NCBI GenBank assembly: GCA_021229015.1
Contig: CM037778.1
Location: 16,437,214 to 16,501,213, forward strand
DNA length: 64,000 nucleotides
Direction of reading: 5' to 3'
Source of the DNA: Solen grandis
Taxonomy: Eukaryota; Mollusca; Bivalvia; Adapedonta; Solenidae
The notes under the pieces were generated by a model that made no database searches, was not told the origin of the DNA, and was given only the letters and a program-made list of their open reading frames with translations. Shown piece by piece: positions 1-10,869 of the stretch. The position numbers and the translations under genes are program-made. How positions within the stretch are numbered: the stretch's first letter is position 1; every line of letters starts with the position of its first letter.

Positions 1-495
1 CTATTGCACCATTGAAATCATGCTGTTGATGTATTTGGTTTTACTTCGTTATTTTAGGACTATTCAGTCAAAATTTAAATTTACTATTAAATCTAAAATA
101 CCGTTACAGATTGAAAAGATTTTAGGCTTTTATCTTTTGGCTTAATTGGTACCCGAATAATTGATTATATTTTTTATATGATATATGATCAGTTTTGTTT
201 CTTTTAGTTTTGTCTACAAGGTGGAAATTTTTAAATATTTATATTTTCTTGAATTACCTCCCTTTAATTATTTTAACCCAGTGGAAATATATAAATCTTC
301 CACATAAATACTTTTGTTTAGCAGGAGAAATAGTGCCTTTAATCATCATTTACACATATATATTTCTCAACACAAAATATCAACTTATTCTCATTTAAAG
401 ACATAAGTACATAATCATCTTTTAAACTCTTTTAAACGCCTTATTTTATCCTCGCCAAAATGACTTGGTCAAAGTGCGAGTATAAAGAAAATCTA
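1..495. other. AT-rich non-coding flank
   Basis: No supported gene. A short 67-codon open frame here is AT-driven and has no recognisable motif. The sequence becomes GC-richer at about 515, where the LINE 5' untranslated region seems to begin. Confidence 0.6.
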
Positions 496-770
496 AATCA
501 TCATCATCAGAAATAGTGTTCGGGGTCCGCCCACAGAGCCGAGCAGGCAGACGGACCCTAATTAAACAAGTTATCAGTCAGAGGAGTAGTGTTGTCAGTC
601 AGTCGGTCTGTCACCTCTTACAGCGTAGAATTGCCAGGTGAAAAGACGGCTTGTAAAATAACTTGTACTAATTAAGACGTGACCAAAGATGGTTAAAATT
701 GGTGTTCTCCGCTGGTACATGTTGTAAGTCAGCACATTCAAAACGCCTCCTTGCAATTCTTATGTAGATT

Positions 771-902
771 GCATTGCGCTATCTGGTGAGTTTGCAAGAT
801 TTGAGGTGCCAAACCTGCTGGCCGGGTAGCAGTTAGAAGTAATACGTTAACTTGATATTATAAGGTTACCACCGCGCGCAGAAAGCATTGCGCTATCTGG
901 TG
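771..902 (+). repeat. 18-bp direct repeat in the LINE 5' leader
   Basis: GCATTGCGCTATCTGGTG occurs twice, at 771-788 and 885-902, 114 bp apart. Duplicated promoter-like monomers in a LINE 5' UTR are known for other clades; a regulatory role here is only inferred. Confidence 0.6.
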
Positions 903-1116
903 TGGAATAGCTTGGTAGGGGTTAGAGTTACATGTATATACATATTTATTTTAGTTGAAGCTCAGAGTTGGAACTACAAGACATGCTATAAGTTAGACTG
1001 ACGTGACCAATTTCATTTAGGGCCCGTTATAATTTCAGTATTATTTAGGATTGTTTTCTATCTCCGATTCATAAATCAATTAAATGTTAATTATTTGAGA
1101 CAATCATTTGTTGTAA

Positions 1117-2151
1117 CAATATTCACACATAACCACACACACCAGCCCGGTCGATCTGGAGGATGCCAGTGTTAAAAAGCCCAGGCAAACTGTAAGGAGG
1201 GTATTAAATGACCAGTCACCAACACCAGCGCCGCGGCGAATCGCCAACAAAGGGTTCATCACGCAAGCTGACGTACACGTGGACGGCGACGCAACGATTG
1301 AGCAGCTTATTCGTAAGATGTCTGCGGACATGCATATGTTGTTTGTCTCTCTTAGTGAACGTGTAGACAAGCTGGAATCTTCATTGGAGCATCGTATATC
1401 TAACAAAGTCTCGCAGCTATTAGACAAAAGGGTGAATACAGAGCTCAACCGCATACGCAGAGACATTGATCAGCAGATTGATGCATTTAAAGAGACAGTT
1501 CGTTCTGATGTCGCTGATGAATTATCAGAGCTCAAGACAAAAGTAGGCTCTTTAACTGACACAAGCATCACCAACGACAATGGAATTTCAATGAACATCG
1601 TTATTCGAGGCCTTCCTGTTTCACAAAATGAAGATGTCATTTCACGTGTGAATGGGCTGATAAAAGACGGGCTTCGTTTGCGTGATATCAGCTGTGAGAA
1701 CGCGGTACGAAAAGCTTCACCAAATAATACAAAACCAGGACTTATCGTTGCCAGGATGAAATCAATGGAGGAAAAACGAAAAATCATGTTAAAGAAATTT
1801 GAGCTGAAGAGAATGCGTCAATACGAGGGAGTCTACATCGATCACGATCTTTCGTACTCGGACAGGGTGATGTCGAATAACTTTCGCACCGTGCTGCACG
1901 CGTTGAAATGCCAGGGCCTTACTATGAAAGGTTCTCGTGTCGTGAGAGCAAGTGAGGAAACACGTGATGGACCAATCAGTGGGCAGCATCGTCCCGGGCC
2001 TAACGGGCGGAGAACCGGTAACCAGGGTGCGCGAGATGAATCGGGGTGGCAAACTTCCGGTGTCCGAGGCCGTCGCGGTGGTCAGGGCTACAACAACAAT
2101 GGTTTCCGGAGGAGTCAAGGGGGGCAAAGGGGAGGTAATCACAGACACTAG
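1117..2151 (+). CDS. LINE ORF1 protein (coiled coil, RRM-like, basic Gly/Arg tail)
   Basis: Likely the RNA-binding chaperone of the LINE, which packages element RNA into a ribonucleoprotein. The frame is open from a stop at 1114 to TAG at 2149-2151. No ATG occurs in frame before about 1318, so the true start is undecided: either a lost ATG or a non-ATG start (GTG at 1279 begins VDGDATIEQL). After the N-terminal Ser/Pro/Arg-rich part comes a heptad-like stretch rich in Leu, Glu and Arg (coiled coil, about 1340-1540). Next is an RRM-like segment starting at NIVIRGLP with the later motifs LIVARMKSMEEKRKIM and VYIDHDLSYSDR. This is the pattern of L1-type ORF1 RRM/C-terminal domains. The last 50 codons are Arg/Gly/Asn rich (RGRRGGQGYNNNG), typical of nucleic-acid-binding tails. 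No internal stop is present. Confidence 0.75.
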   Translation, partial: QYSHITTHTSPVDLEDASVKKPRQTVRRVLNDQSPTPAPRRIANKGFITQADVHVDGDATIEQLIRKMSADMHMLFVSLSERVDKLESSLEHRISNKVSQLLDKRVNTELNRIRRDIDQQIDAFKETVRSDVADELSELKTKVGSLTDTSITNDNGISMNIVIRGLPVSQNEDVISRVNGLIKDGLRLRDISCENAVRKASPNNTKPGLIVARMKSMEEKRKIMLKKFELKRMRQYEGVYIDHDLSYSDRVMSNNFRTVLHALKCQGLTMKGSRVVRASEETRDGPISGQHRPGPNGRRTGNQGARDESGWQTSGVRGRRGGQGYNNNGFRRSQGGQRGGNHRH

Positions 2152-3614
2152 GTATCAGCCGGGTTTTGGAATGTCCGTGGCTGGAATATTAACACAGACT
2201 CAGATAATTATATTTTAAGATCATCTTGGTTTAGAACATTGGGTGATTTTTACGCTTGATAATTATGGTTTTCATATAAATGCTAGAAATGGTTCGTGTT
2301 GGCTTTCTAGTTAATAAACGTCTGTTGAATATTTATAATGTATCCATTTTAGAGGCGGAGTTTGAAGGTATTTTATGGCTTAAATTGGTGCATAAAACTT
2401 CCAATATTACTTTATTGCCATGTGTATGTTACCTACCACCTGAAAATTCGTCTAGAATGATGGATGTCTATTCATTTTACGATCATTTACTTGCTAATAT
2501 TTATCAGTTTCAAAATGATGGAACCATATTTATTTGTGGTGACTTAAATAGTAGATGTGGTGACCAGGAAGATTTTATTGCAGGGGTTGACAGTGTACCT
2601 GCACGTAATGTCATTGATTTCGCGACAAATAGATATGGAGACTTACTGTTAGAATTTCTTATTAATACTCACCACTGTATATTAAATGATAGAAACAGTT
2701 CTCATAATGATTTTACTTCCGTGTCTGTTAAAGGCCGGGCTGTAGTGGATTACTGTATAGTGCCACATGACTGTATCAATATGTTCCAGGATTTTTCAGT
2801 GTGTCATGTTACTGATATGATAAATAACATATCATTGATAAAAACATGTGCTTCTGTTGGTTTACCAGATCACTCTTTGTTACGATGGAATGTTAATTTT
2901 AACAATGGGACTGAGGATAGTCCTGTGTGTTCAGAAAATAAGTCAAGTTATTTTACCAAATTTGATTTTAATAGTATACCTGATGATTTTATGTGTGATT
3001 CTGTATCAATGTCAAATATTAATATCATAATAGATTACCTTGAGCAAGGTATGCAATCACAAAAGGATGTTGACAGTGTATATTCTGAGTGGTGTGATCT
3101 TATTAAAAGAACGATGTATCAATCCATTCCACATACACAGATAAACACTATACATAAAACAGGTATTGGTAACAGGAAACGTAGACCAGGAAAACCATGG
3201 TGGAGTGATAAACTGTCATCTTTGTGGTCGATTATGTGTACTAAAGAGAAGGCATGGCTTAAATCAATTAATAATAGTGATAAGCGTAGGTTAAGATATG
3301 ATTATGTATCTGCCAGAAAATTATTTGATAAAGAGGTTCAGAAATCTAAAAGATATTATTGGTATTCGATGCAAAACGAATTGTTGAAAGATGTTAGTAA
3401 TAATGATGTAAATTTTTGGAAGTCAATTGGAAAGATTGGCATAAATCAGGAAAAGAAAATACATATCCCAATGGAGGTTAAGCTTGATGACGGCACTATA
3501 AGTTATAAGGTCAATGATGTACTTGATAAGTGGAAATCGAGTTTTAGTAATTTATTTCAGAGTAAAGTAGGACTCATCGGAGGGGATCTTTCAATAGTAA
3601 TTTTACAATTTTAG
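2152..3614 (+). pseudogene. LINE ORF2, endonuclease half, broken
   Basis: APE-type endonuclease that would nick target DNA for target-primed reverse transcription. The frame continues straight from the ORF1 stop codon without an ATG and reads FWNVRGWN, the usual N-terminus of LINE endonucleases. It then hits TGA at 2257. The expected central part with the catalytic Glu (an ETH or ESH motif) is missing, with RTLGDFYA running almost directly into DNYGFHIN. The frame then changes again to give VGFLVNKRLLN and stays open to 3612. Catalytic-type motifs seen downstream are ICGDLNSRCGD (Asp/Asn) and GLPDHSLLRW (Asp-His). Two lesions plus the deletion make this half non-functional. A further frame change at about 3570-3595 separates it from the polymerase half. 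Confidence 0.8.
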
Positions 3615-5569
3615 AAGTAAAAAAGGCAGTTATGAAGGCTAATGTAAGAAAAGCTGTTGGGGCTGATAATATATACTCTGAAGTATTGAAAAACGATTCA
3701 GCTATTGTATTTATGCATTCCTTGTTAAATGTTTGTTTTAACACAGGTACCACTCCAGGTATTTGGAATAAAAGCATTATTAATCCTATTCCAAAATCAT
3801 CGTGTACTGACCCCAGGGACCCTTTATCGTATAGGGGAATAAGTCTAGCTTCTTCAGTTTACAAAATATATTGTTCAGTTTTAAATGACAGATTGTGTAA
3901 CTGGGTGGAAGAAAACAACTTACTTGAGGATGAGCAGGGAGGTTTCCGTCGGAAAAGAAGTACTATTGATCAAATTTCAAGTTTAACTAGTATAATTGAA
4001 ACTAGGAAAAAACGTAAATTATCTACATTTGCTGCTTTTATCGATTTTAAGAAAGCTTATGACTATATCAATAGGGATAAACTATGGGCTAGATTACTGG
4101 GTATTGGTATAACGGGTAAAATGCTAATGGCTATTAAGTCGTTATATTCTGCTGTTAGTGCATGTGTACGAATAAATTCAAGTTATACAGACTGGTTTAA
4201 TGTTTCTTGTGGCTTGAAGCAGGGATGTTTGTTATCACCATTACTGTTTAATCTATTTTTAGATGATCTTGTTAAATATTTGAAAAACTTGGATGTTGGT
4301 ATTACTATAGGGGATGAAAAAGTATGCATTTTACTATATGCTGACGATATCGTACTGTTGGCGTCCGATGAACGGGACCTTCAAATGCTGTTAGATGGTT
4401 TGTCTAATTGGTGTAACATTAATGACATGATAGTAAATTGTTCTAAAAGTAATTTTGTTCATTTTCGCCCAAATGCTGTACAGCGTACTGATTTTATTTT
4501 TTTATGTGGAAGTGATATGCTCTGTATAGTGGATAAGTATACTTACCTTGGTATTGTAATAAGCGAAAACCTTGATTATAATATTACTGCTAAAGCAGTT
4601 GCACAGAGTGCTAGTCGTGCCCTCGGTCTTTTAATTGCCAAATGTAAACTTATAGGTGGCCTGCCATATGAAGTTTTTACTAAACTATATGATACTGTTG
4701 TCTGGCCTATAATTGGTTATGGTGCTTCGATTTGGGGAGTAAAATCATTTTCATGTATCAATGCAGTCCATAATCGCACCATGCGTTTCTTTCTTGGTGT
4801 TGGTAAATATACACCTAATGATGCGGTGGCAGGGGAAATGGCATGGACGCCTCCTTTTATCCGTCAGTGGAAATCTGTGGTCAGTTATTGGGCTAAATTA
4901 TGTAACACAAATCATGATAGACTTAATAAACGCATAGCACTTTGGGCGGATAATAGTTCAAATAGATCTCACAAATCTTGGTTCTTTTATGTCAAATATA
5001 AATTGATTAACTGTGATTTGTATGATTTTATTGATTTAAATAGCAATGTGTATAAAAATAATATTGTTAACAAATTACAAGATAACTTGTTTAGTTTATA
5101 TATAAATAATTGGCGAGAAAATATATATAAAACAAATAGTAAATCTGGAAGGGGTAGTAATAAGCTAAGAAATTATTGTAAATTTAAAACAGAGTATAAG
5201 CCAGAACGTTATTGTAAGATTATCATGGCACCGAAACACAGGGCTGCTGTCAGCAAGTTTAGATGTGGTGTAGCGCCTATTAGAATAGAAACGGGAAGGT
5301 ATGAGGGGATTAGTGAAGGGGAACGACTATGTCCATTCTGTCGAGATAATGTAATTGAAACAGAAATACATGTTTTATTATATTGTGATTTATATAAGAG
5401 TTGTCGTAAAGAGTTAATTGAAAAGGCTACCTCCATTAACCCTTCGTTTAATCTACTACCTGATATTGATAAGCTTTCATTTATTTTATCCGAAGAAACA
5501 CTGTGTCGATTAAGTGCCAAAACCTGCAACAGTATTCTTAATACTAGATTGTTTTATTTATGTAAGTAA
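3593..5569 (+). pseudogene. LINE ORF2, reverse transcriptase half with C-terminal zinc knuckle
   Basis: RNA-directed DNA polymerase of the LINE. The frame is uninterrupted from about 3584 to the stop at 5567-5569. RT motifs appear in order: GGFRRKRSTIDQI (fingers), AFIDFKKAYD (motif A with catalytic Asp), LKQGCLLSPLLFNLFLDDL (motif B), YADD at 4337-4348 (motif C) and KYTYLGIVIS (motifs D/E). A CCHC-type knuckle CPFC...HVLLYC closes the protein near 5330-5400, as in many APE LINEs. The polymerase core looks intact. It is detached from the endonuclease half by a single-base-type frame change in a G-rich stretch, so no full ORF2 protein can be made. A short ATG at 3632 could start a truncated product, but nothing supports its use. 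Confidence 0.85.
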
Positions 5570-5965
5570 TGTTTTTCTTCTATTTTATGTATGTAGTAAT
5601 TAAACATTTTTTATCTGTAAACTAGAAGCAGATGCTAATCAGTTCATCTACTGTCTGACAGGGGTGATAATCGATTTTTACATCCATTCTTTAATGTAAC
5701 ACAGTAGTGTACTTTTTTGTCTTTCAGAATCTTATTTAAAGTAGTATCTTAATGAGTTTTTAAGTTAGGATTAGCATATGTTTCTAGTTTTGTATCGTGT
5801 ACATATATACATGTGTATTTGATTGATTATATTTTTTATGTTTCGTGTCTCTTATAACTCATTTTGAGTGGCTTTGTACTTGTATAAAGTATTAATGATT
5901 TGTGCAATTATATGTCTTTGTACAAAGATGAGACGTAAATAAAGAATATATATGTTAACATAATA
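5570..5965 (+). other. LINE 3' untranslated region and tail
   Basis: AT-rich non-coding stretch after the ORF2 stop, ending with GTAAATAAAGAATATATATG. It contains AATAAA, a polyadenylation-type signal. No long poly(A) follows. Confidence 0.6.
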
Positions 5966-6009
5966 TTACTCCAACTGAGGATACCTATATCAATCGGAAG
6001 TAAATGAAA

Positions 6010-6417
6010 TCACTTGAAGCCAGTATATTTTATTTTATAAACAAAAATATGGCAAACAATAAATTTCAAAATCAGTTGCAAAAACACACTTTGTAAACAA
6101 TTTCCACACATGTATATAATTCAAACAGTTTAAAAATATTTATTTACGTCAATTGAGAGGTAACTTATTACAACTTATACTAATCCCTCTCGACGGTTCC
6201 TGGATTGGACCAGTATGAAGGTTATGAAGAAGTATTGCCTCCAACGGGTTCGTACCCACAACCTTCGGATCCGCAGTCGGGTACATTACCATTTTAAAAT
6301 AATTTACAAGCTTTCTTTATAAGATGTAATACGACAACAGCCCAATAGATAAGCAAATTCACACGATAAATACTGACATGACATCATTACACTTCTATCA
6401 TGCAATATTAAACGAGT
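6010..6417 (-). other. Probable 3' UTR of the Ly6-type gene
   Basis: On the minus strand AATAAA occurs near 6139 and again near 6027, downstream of the stop codon at 6418-6420. Either could direct polyadenylation. The UTR would end just before the LINE tail. Confidence 0.4.
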
Positions 6418-6647
6418 TCATACATTCGTTCTCAAAAGGAAAAATAGTGTATATAATAAACTGCAGTGTAAAAGAAAGTGGTTTGAAGCGTGTGTCGTCA
6501 TGGATCTGTTGTATGTCCACGTCTCATTGTTGCAGAAGTCCACGCGGCACGAGCGCTCACACCGGATGTGGAGGTATTCGTCCCCGCAACGGTTCGATTT
6601 TGGCGTTGCGGAGCAGCTTCGTGTGTATTCTTCCACTTTGTTTGTGC
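6418..6647 (-). CDS. Ly6-type gene, coding exon 3 (second half of LU domain, GPI tail, stop)
   Basis: The acceptor is TATATCCAG followed by GC, which completes a Gly codon with the last G of exon 2. It encodes residues 69-144: five of the ten LU cysteines including the terminal CRVDFCNN motif, a short Thr/Asn/Ser linker with candidate omega sites (for example Ser117 or Ser123), and the hydrophobic tail FLLHCSLLYTLFFLL, then TGA. NET and NRS are possible N-glycosylation sequons just after the domain. Confidence 0.85.
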
Positions 6648-7491
6648 CTGGATATAAATTATAGTGCATGTAATAGGAAACTATACAAGCTTGGTTTTAC
6701 GCAGGCGTAAAATGGCTTCCGAAACAAATGTTTCAACAAACAAATTGTTGTATTCATATCACCAACTTGAAGCAGTGGAAAAACATTATCTAGGTAGTCA
6801 TTAAATGATAAAATAACTACATGCGAATTATTCCAGCACTGGATGGGGTCACTATTGACCCCAGGGCTCTCCAAGTACCTTTCCATAGAGCAAGTCACAG
6901 ATGTGTGTGTTATATAATAACTTTCATATCAATCCCTCCAGAAATTGCAGAGATAGGAATTGTCTAGTTTCACAGTATGATCATGGGCAATAACTCATAA
7001 TGGACTGTGAATAGAGGGACACAAACAAAATGTTTATAGGTACGCAGCAGTTATTTAGAGGGGGCTCGGGATGGACTTTTTTTTCTGATTTTTCTATTAA
7101 CTGACAAGACACTTAGCAGATATGAGATACAATTGCACATGCGATACTATTATTGTTAAGGTTGAATGAAACTTAATCAACTGGTTTCTTTTTGTATCCT
7201 GACATTGCTCGTTTTATTCACTTAGGTATGTGGATATAAGCATAAGTTTGAAAATAAAACTTTGAAACTTTGATTATATTATTGTGTGCATTTGTGATAA
7301 AATGCGTCTGTAAAAAAAGATATTTGACAAACCTTCTAATTCTCACTTCCTAGCTTGTTGAATGCAATATGTTTTATTGAGCAAATAAAAAATTACCAGG
7401 TAATATGTAGGGCCTAATACATTTTTACGTCAACGTTGAAATTGTTCGTGCGAAGTTTAGTTGACCCAAGGTGTATATATGTACTATTTAC
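6648..7491 (-). other. Intron 2 of the Ly6-type gene
   Basis: An 844-bp intron with canonical GTAAAT donor and CCAG acceptor. No repeat element was recognised in it. Confidence 0.7.
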
Positions 7492-7641
7492 CTGTATTGT
7501 AAAATAAGGTATCGATACAATAGCTTGTTGAGTTACAGGTAAGTGCAGTGCCCACAACTTCCGGCTGGTTTATACACTCCTTCCTGTTCCAGTCTGCCCC
7601 CACGTTATACTTGCTGTAGACACAATTGTAACACTTTAGAC
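7492..7641 (-). CDS. Ly6-type gene, coding exon 2 (first half of LU domain)
   Basis: The acceptor is TTCCCATTTCAG and the donor is ACAG|GTAAAT, phase 1 on both sides. It encodes LKCYNCVYSKYNVG and the following segment with cysteines 1-5 of the LU fold (C-x2-C start, then KEC, LTC and YCI). One NST sequon is present. The exon is exactly 150 nt and has no stop in the joined frame. Confidence 0.85.
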
Positions 7642-7737
7642 CTGAAATGGGAAATTTCCCAGACATAATGCACATCATTAACAAGTTAACTCACATCTGC
7701 ATTTTAATCCAAATTAATCGTTAAACCTTTCCCTCCT

Positions 7738-7870
7738 ATGGACATGTTTTGACCCTTGTAAAACAGAGCAGACCCATATCAAACAGCTTCTCCTAGAAGG
7801 TTTCTGTTAAGGGTCTCTTCTGTTTTCCCATACATCGTAGCTCATTTTTCACACAGTGTGCAATAAAAGG
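7738..7870 (+). repeat. Dispersed short repeat, GGGTCTC/CTCTGTTT family, diverged copy
   Basis: Contains a diverged form of the AGCTGTCTGATCAGGGTCTC / TCTGTTTGCTCATAC module found at 20.58, 30.50 and 30.95 kb, followed by ATCGTAGCTCA. Non-coding; probably a MITE or SINE remnant. Confidence 0.45.
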
Positions 7871-8341
7871 AAATCTCCACTATTGCATGCACTAATTTAG
7901 GTTCAGTAAATGAATATCATTAAAGACCAAGGCAGTAACAACGCTCATCAGGCTATAAATATATACATGCATGCATATTATAATTATACTTGACTGCAGA
8001 ATAGTCCTCACAGAGATTGTTGTTATTGTTGCTCGTAGTGTTTACAATAAGATGGCATTTTTTGTACAATCAAAATCTTGAACTAGAAGGTCGTTTGTTG
8101 AAATTACAAACGAAACGGCTTTCCGTTTGCTTATTTCAAAGAGACTGGATGTATCATTTGGAAAAAAAATGATATAATGATGCCTGATAATGATTATTGA
8201 AGCTTTAATATATCAGTCATCTTTATCATTTAAAAGTACAAGAGAATTTCATAAAACTCTATCCTATTGATTTTAAGATTTTGACCTTAGTAAAGAAATA
8301 AACTAAAAGCTAAAAAAAGAAGAAGAAAAAATCCATTATTT

Positions 8342-10865
8342 AAACAAGAGGGCCAAGATGGCCCTGAATCGCTCACCTGAGAAATACTGCTTTCATTGCC
8401 TTTTACAACATAGTCATACTGAATACAAAATCCTTGCAGAAGAACAGCAATATAATCTTAATTCCACACAAAAAGTTTACATGTGGTCAAAGAAACCAAG
8501 TTAACCCTAGCGTGGGATCATTTTTTACCTCAGGACCATTATATTGAAAACTTGGTTCAGGTCCACAAGGGCATGTTACATACCAAATGTCTAAGCATAT
8601 GATGTGGTTTCTGACAGGGATATCTTTTAAAAATCTTTCCTATGTCAGTCTTTGTAAAAACAAGTTACCCCTGGGACGGGGCCAATTTTGACTCCAGGAC
8701 CATGATTTGAACATACATGATAGATGTCCATCAGGCATTGTCAAAACTCCAGGCCTTGTGGTTTCTGAGAAGATTTTTTCTAGTTTTTTTTTCTATATAA
8801 GTCAGAATTAAAGCAAGTGGTTTCTGAGAAGAAGATTTTTTCTATTATTTTAAGCTCACCTGAGCACAACGTGCTCATTGTGAGCTTTTGTGATCGCCTT
8901 TTGTCCGGCGTCCGTGCGTCCGTGCGTGCGTGCGTCTTGCGTCAACTTTTCCTTTAAACAACTTCTCCTCCTAAACCACTGGATGGATTTTGACCAAACT
9001 TCACAAGAATCATCATTATCATGACCTCTATCAAAGTTGTTCAAATTATTTTGATTGGGTGAATAAATAGGTCACAGGAGCTAAAAATAGATTTTTAAAA
9101 TGCAATCTTAGAAAATCTTCTCCTGCAAAACTGTAAGGCCTAGAGCTTTAATAATTGGTATGTAGAATTGTCTTATGAACATCTACAAAAGTTGTTCAGA
9201 TCATGACCCTGGGGTCAAAATTGGCCCCGCCCCAGGGGTCATTTTATTTTTCATAGGTTTATATAGTGAAAAACTTTAAAAATCTTCTTCTATGAAACAA
9301 TAAGGCCTAGTGTTAAGATATTTGGCGTGTAGCATTGTCTAGTGAATCTCTACAAAAGTTGTTCAAATTATGACCCTGGGATTAGAATTGGCCCTGCCCC
9401 GGGGGTCACTTGTTTTACATAGACTTATATAGGAAAAACTTTAAAAATCTTCTCCTATGAAACCATAAGGCCTAGAGCTAAGATATTTGGTATGTAGCAT
9501 CATCTAATGGTTCATTACCAAGATTGTTCAAATCATAGCCCTATGGTGATAAATGACCCCGCACCAGGGGTTACTTGTTTTACATAGAGTTATATGGGAA
9601 AATCTTAAAAATCTTCTTTTATGAATCCATAAGGCATAGAGCTTAGATAATTAGCTCACCTGAGCACAACGTGCTGATTGCCTTTTGTCCGGCGTCTGTC
9701 GTCCGTCCATCTGTCCGTGCGTGCGTGCGTCTTGCGTCAACTTTTTCCATTAAACAACATCTCCTCCTAATCCGCTGAAGGGATTTTGACAAAACTTCAC
9801 AGGAATCATCCTTATGATGTCCTCTAACAAATTTGTACAAATTATTATGATTGGTTGAAAAAGTAGGTCACAGGAGCTAAAAATAGATTTTAAAATGCAA
9901 TCTTAGAAAATCTTCTCCTGCAAAACTGTAAGGCCTACAGCGTGTATAATTGTCTTATAAACCTTTACAAAAATTGTTCAAATCATGGCCCTAGGGTCAA
10001 AATTTGCCCTGCCCCAGGGGTCACTTGATTTTACATAGGAAAAATAGAAAAATCATCTCCTGAAATACTGCAAGGCTTAGAGCTTGGATATTTGGTATGT
10101 AGAATTGTCTTGTGAACTACTACAAAAGTTGTTAAAATAATGACCTTACCAAAGTTTGTTTTTAATCATGGCCCTGTGTTAAAATTGGTCCCACTTTAAG
10201 TATGTTCATATTATAAACCATTGAAAGCAATATTTCTCAGGTGAGCGATTAAGGGCCATCATGGCCCTCTTGTTTCCTATATAAGCCTATGTAAATTCAA
10301 ATGATCCCTGGGGCGGGGCCAATTTTGACCCCATGGTCATGATTTGAACAAACTTGGTAGAGATCCACTAGACAATGCTACACACCAAATAGTTTAAGCT
10401 ACAGGCCTTGTGGTTTCTGACGAGAAGAGTTTTCTATTTTTTTCCTATATAAGCCTATGCAAAATCTAGTGACCACTGGGGCGGGGCCAATTTTGACCCT
10501 AGGGTCATAATTTGATCAATCTTGGTAGAGGTTCATAAGACAATGCCACACACCAAATATCTAAGCTCTAAGCCTTGCATTTTGCAGAAGAAGATTTTCA
10601 AAGCTTGCATTTTTAAAATCTATTTTTAGCTCCTGTGACCTACTTTTTCAACCAGTCAAAATAATTTGAACAAATTTGATAAAGGGCGTCATAAAGATGA
10701 TTTCTGTGAAGTTTGGTCAAAATCCATTTAGCGGTTTAGGAGGAGATGTTTAAAGGAAATTGTTGACGCTGGACGCACACACGCACGCACGGACGGACGA
10801 CGGACGCTGGACAACAAGCGATCACAATAGCTCACCCTGAGCACGTTGTGCTAAGGTGAGCTAAA
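8342..10865 (+). mobile_element. Palindrome-ended tandem-core element (outer copy), interrupted by an inverted copy
   Basis: It begins AAACAAGAGGGCCAAGATGG with the left hairpin and ATCGCTCACCTGAG, and ends with a GACGGACG-rich stretch, GCGATCACAATAGCTCACC and a TGAGCACGTTGTGCT hairpin followed by GCTAAAAAA. The core is a degenerate array of about 170-bp units carrying GGGGCGGGGCCAATTTTGAC and CTAAGCTCTAGGCCTTGTGG-like phrases. It has no coding capacity. Non-autonomous; hairpin ends and tandem cores recall Helentron/HINE or MITE-type elements (inference). A second copy in reverse orientation occupies about 8851-10275. Confidence 0.7.
8851..10275 (-). mobile_element. Palindrome-ended tandem-core element, inverted copy nested in another
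   Basis: Read on the minus strand it starts AAACAAGAGGGCCATGATGG (10275 downward) and ends in ACGTTGTGCTCAGGTGAGCT near 8855. A second right-end hairpin block at 9653-9735 lies inside, so it is itself composite. The flanks TTTTCTATTATTT and CCTATATAAGCCTATG rejoin into a phrase that occurs uninterrupted at about 10430-10460, supporting insertion into a pre-existing unit. Confidence 0.65.
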
Positions 10866-10869
10866 AAAT

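Larger units (their letters stand above)
500..5965 (+). mobile_element. Non-LTR retrotransposon (LINE), APE-type, near full length, inactivated
   Basis: The order is a GC-richer 5' leader, ORF1 (coiled coil plus RNA-binding-like domain), ORF2 (apurinic-type endonuclease, reverse transcriptase, C-terminal CCHC knuckle) and a 3' untranslated region ending in an AATAAAG-type A-rich tail near 5940-5960. This is the standard layout of two-ORF APE-class LINEs. Clade placement is uncertain. The motifs resemble the broad CR1/L2/Jockey/I assemblage rather than L1, but I could not run a phylogeny. The copy is dead: ORF2 has an in-frame stop, an apparent internal deletion in the endonuclease and at least two frame changes. 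Exact ends and target-site duplications were not resolved. It lies tail-to-tail with the Ly6-type gene that follows. Confidence 0.85.

Noticed and set aside
1104..2148. Minus-strand open frames opposite LINE ORF1
   Set aside because: Antisense shadows of a coding, GC-richer region.
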